Below, piece by piece: positions 63,626-64,000 of a stretch of DNA of 64,000 nt. The DNA lies in the NCBI RefSeq assembly GCF_029624655.1, contig NZ_JARRSA010000005.1, forward strand, positions 117,344 to 181,343, read 5' to 3'. Below the pieces are notes generated by a model. It saw nothing but the letters and a program-made list of their open reading frames with translations. It was not told the DNA's origin and searched no databases. Position 1 is the first letter of the stretch, and the number at the start of each line of letters is the position of its first letter. Position numbers and translations under genes: made by a program. Origin of the DNA: Roseicyclus salinarum. Its GTDB lineage: Bacteria > Pseudomonadota > Alphaproteobacteria > Rhodobacterales > Rhodobacteraceae.

Positions 63626-63653
63626 GGAACGCTCCAGCGCCGTGCGCGGTTCC
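63626..63653. promoter_or_regulatory. Face-to-face EcfG promoters for the protease and the next gene
   Basis: Minus strand: GGAAC (63653-63649), 17 bp, CGTT (63631-63628), ~40 bp before the protease ATG. Plus strand: GGAAC (63626-63630), 17 bp, GGTT (63648-63651), toward the partial gene. Same interlocked layout as at phyR/nepR. Confidence 0.75.
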
Positions 63654-63731
63654 GGCGCGGGCCCGTCAAGGAACATGCGCCCGCCCGCACGACTTGACCC
63701 CATGAAGCAACGACCGGAAGGAGCGACCGAC

Positions 63732-64000
63732 ATGGAAAGGAAAGGCGCCAAACGTGCCGCCGGCAAGGAAGGCACGGCCTCGACGAACCATCCCAAGGGG
63801 CGCGAGGACCTGATCCACGCGCACCGCGAGCGGCGCGAGACCGAACCCGCCGCCGCGCCCCAAGTGACGGACGAGGAAACCGGCGACCCCTCCGCCCCCG
63901 AGATGGAGGCAGTGCGGGATCGCGACCGCAAGGAAGGACCGGTGCCGCGCAAGGAACCCGTGCGGACCTTCGGCGTGAACACCGGCGAGGCCGCGCGCGA
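63732..64000 (+). CDS. Hydrophilic stress-type protein, 3' end outside window
   Basis: First 89 codons of an open frame: very charged, with KGREDLIHAHRERRE and VRDRDRKEGPVPRKEP; no hydrophobic segment, probably disordered. GAAGGAG before the ATG and an EcfG box ~80 bp upstream support it. Family not recognised. Confidence 0.65.
   Translation, partial: MERKGAKRAAGKEGTASTNHPKGREDLIHAHRERRETEPAAAPQVTDEETGDPSAPEMEAVRDRDRKEGPVPRKEPVRTFGVNTGEAAR

Noticed and set aside
63670..63694. Another GGAAC before the last gene
   Set aside because: The -10 position reads GACT/ACTT; the interlocked site at 63626-63651 is much better.

Overview
The window is GC-rich DNA from an alphaproteobacterium, almost certainly a Rhodobacterales (Rhodobacteraceae/Roseobacter-type) member from a saline habitat. 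Pointers are the PhyR-NepR-EcfG general stress response (restricted to alphaproteobacteria), a BhcA-type glyoxylate aminotransferase, split glutamate-synthase-like GlxBCD proteins next to a type III glutamine synthetase, a glucosylglycerol (compatible solute) operon and OpgGH. It reads as chromosome: no phage, IS element, tRNA, rRNA or CRISPR was seen.

Left part (1-9.1 kb): a glyoxylate aminotransferase diverges from an XRE/ScfR-type metabolic regulator. Then come three translationally coupled envelope genes (ArnC-like glycosyltransferase, LAB_N membrane protein, ArnT-like transferase), and a divergent katG/oxyR pair. From 18.2 down to 9.1 kb runs one compact minus-strand operon of eight genes: Hanks-type kinase, FHA protein, PP2C phosphatase, a degenerate P-loop protein, two dynamin-like GTPases and two small roadblock-like proteins of unknown function. 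This looks like an undescribed phospho-regulated GTPase system and is one of the main finds.

Middle (18.6-43 kb): type III glutamine synthetase plus GlxD/C/B and a XRE-cupin regulator with a palindromic operator; GgpS, a HAD phosphatase and GpsA for glucosylglycerol; galU; a nuclease-family protein; OpgG/OpgH glucan synthesis; cytochrome b561; a coupled cluster of CDP-alcohol phosphatidyltransferase, sulfatase-fold transferase and UPF0104 membrane protein; a LOV-domain hybrid histidine kinase with its LuxR-type response regulator; a Crp/Fnr regulator; and a small PDZ protein.

Right part (42-64 kb): a general-stress island. phyR, nepR-ecfG and a PhyK-like kinase sit inside a set of stress and envelope genes (site-2 protease, CsbD, DUF1328, PLDc_N, FNT channel, ferritin-like, DUF3618, YihY, AI-2E, PRC-barrel, Trk K+ uptake, Dps, Do-like protease). 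By eye I find fifteen EcfG-type promoters (GGAAC, 16-17 bp, CGTT or GGTT) here, nearly all directly upstream of gene starts, and I did not see any in the first 42 kb. Two pairs overlap face to face. One promoter has no ORF behind it but reads into an ~115-nt unit with a 5' hairpin and an intrinsic terminator: a strong candidate for a new EcfG-dependent small RNA next to the stress-response master genes. Several start codons were set from these promoters.
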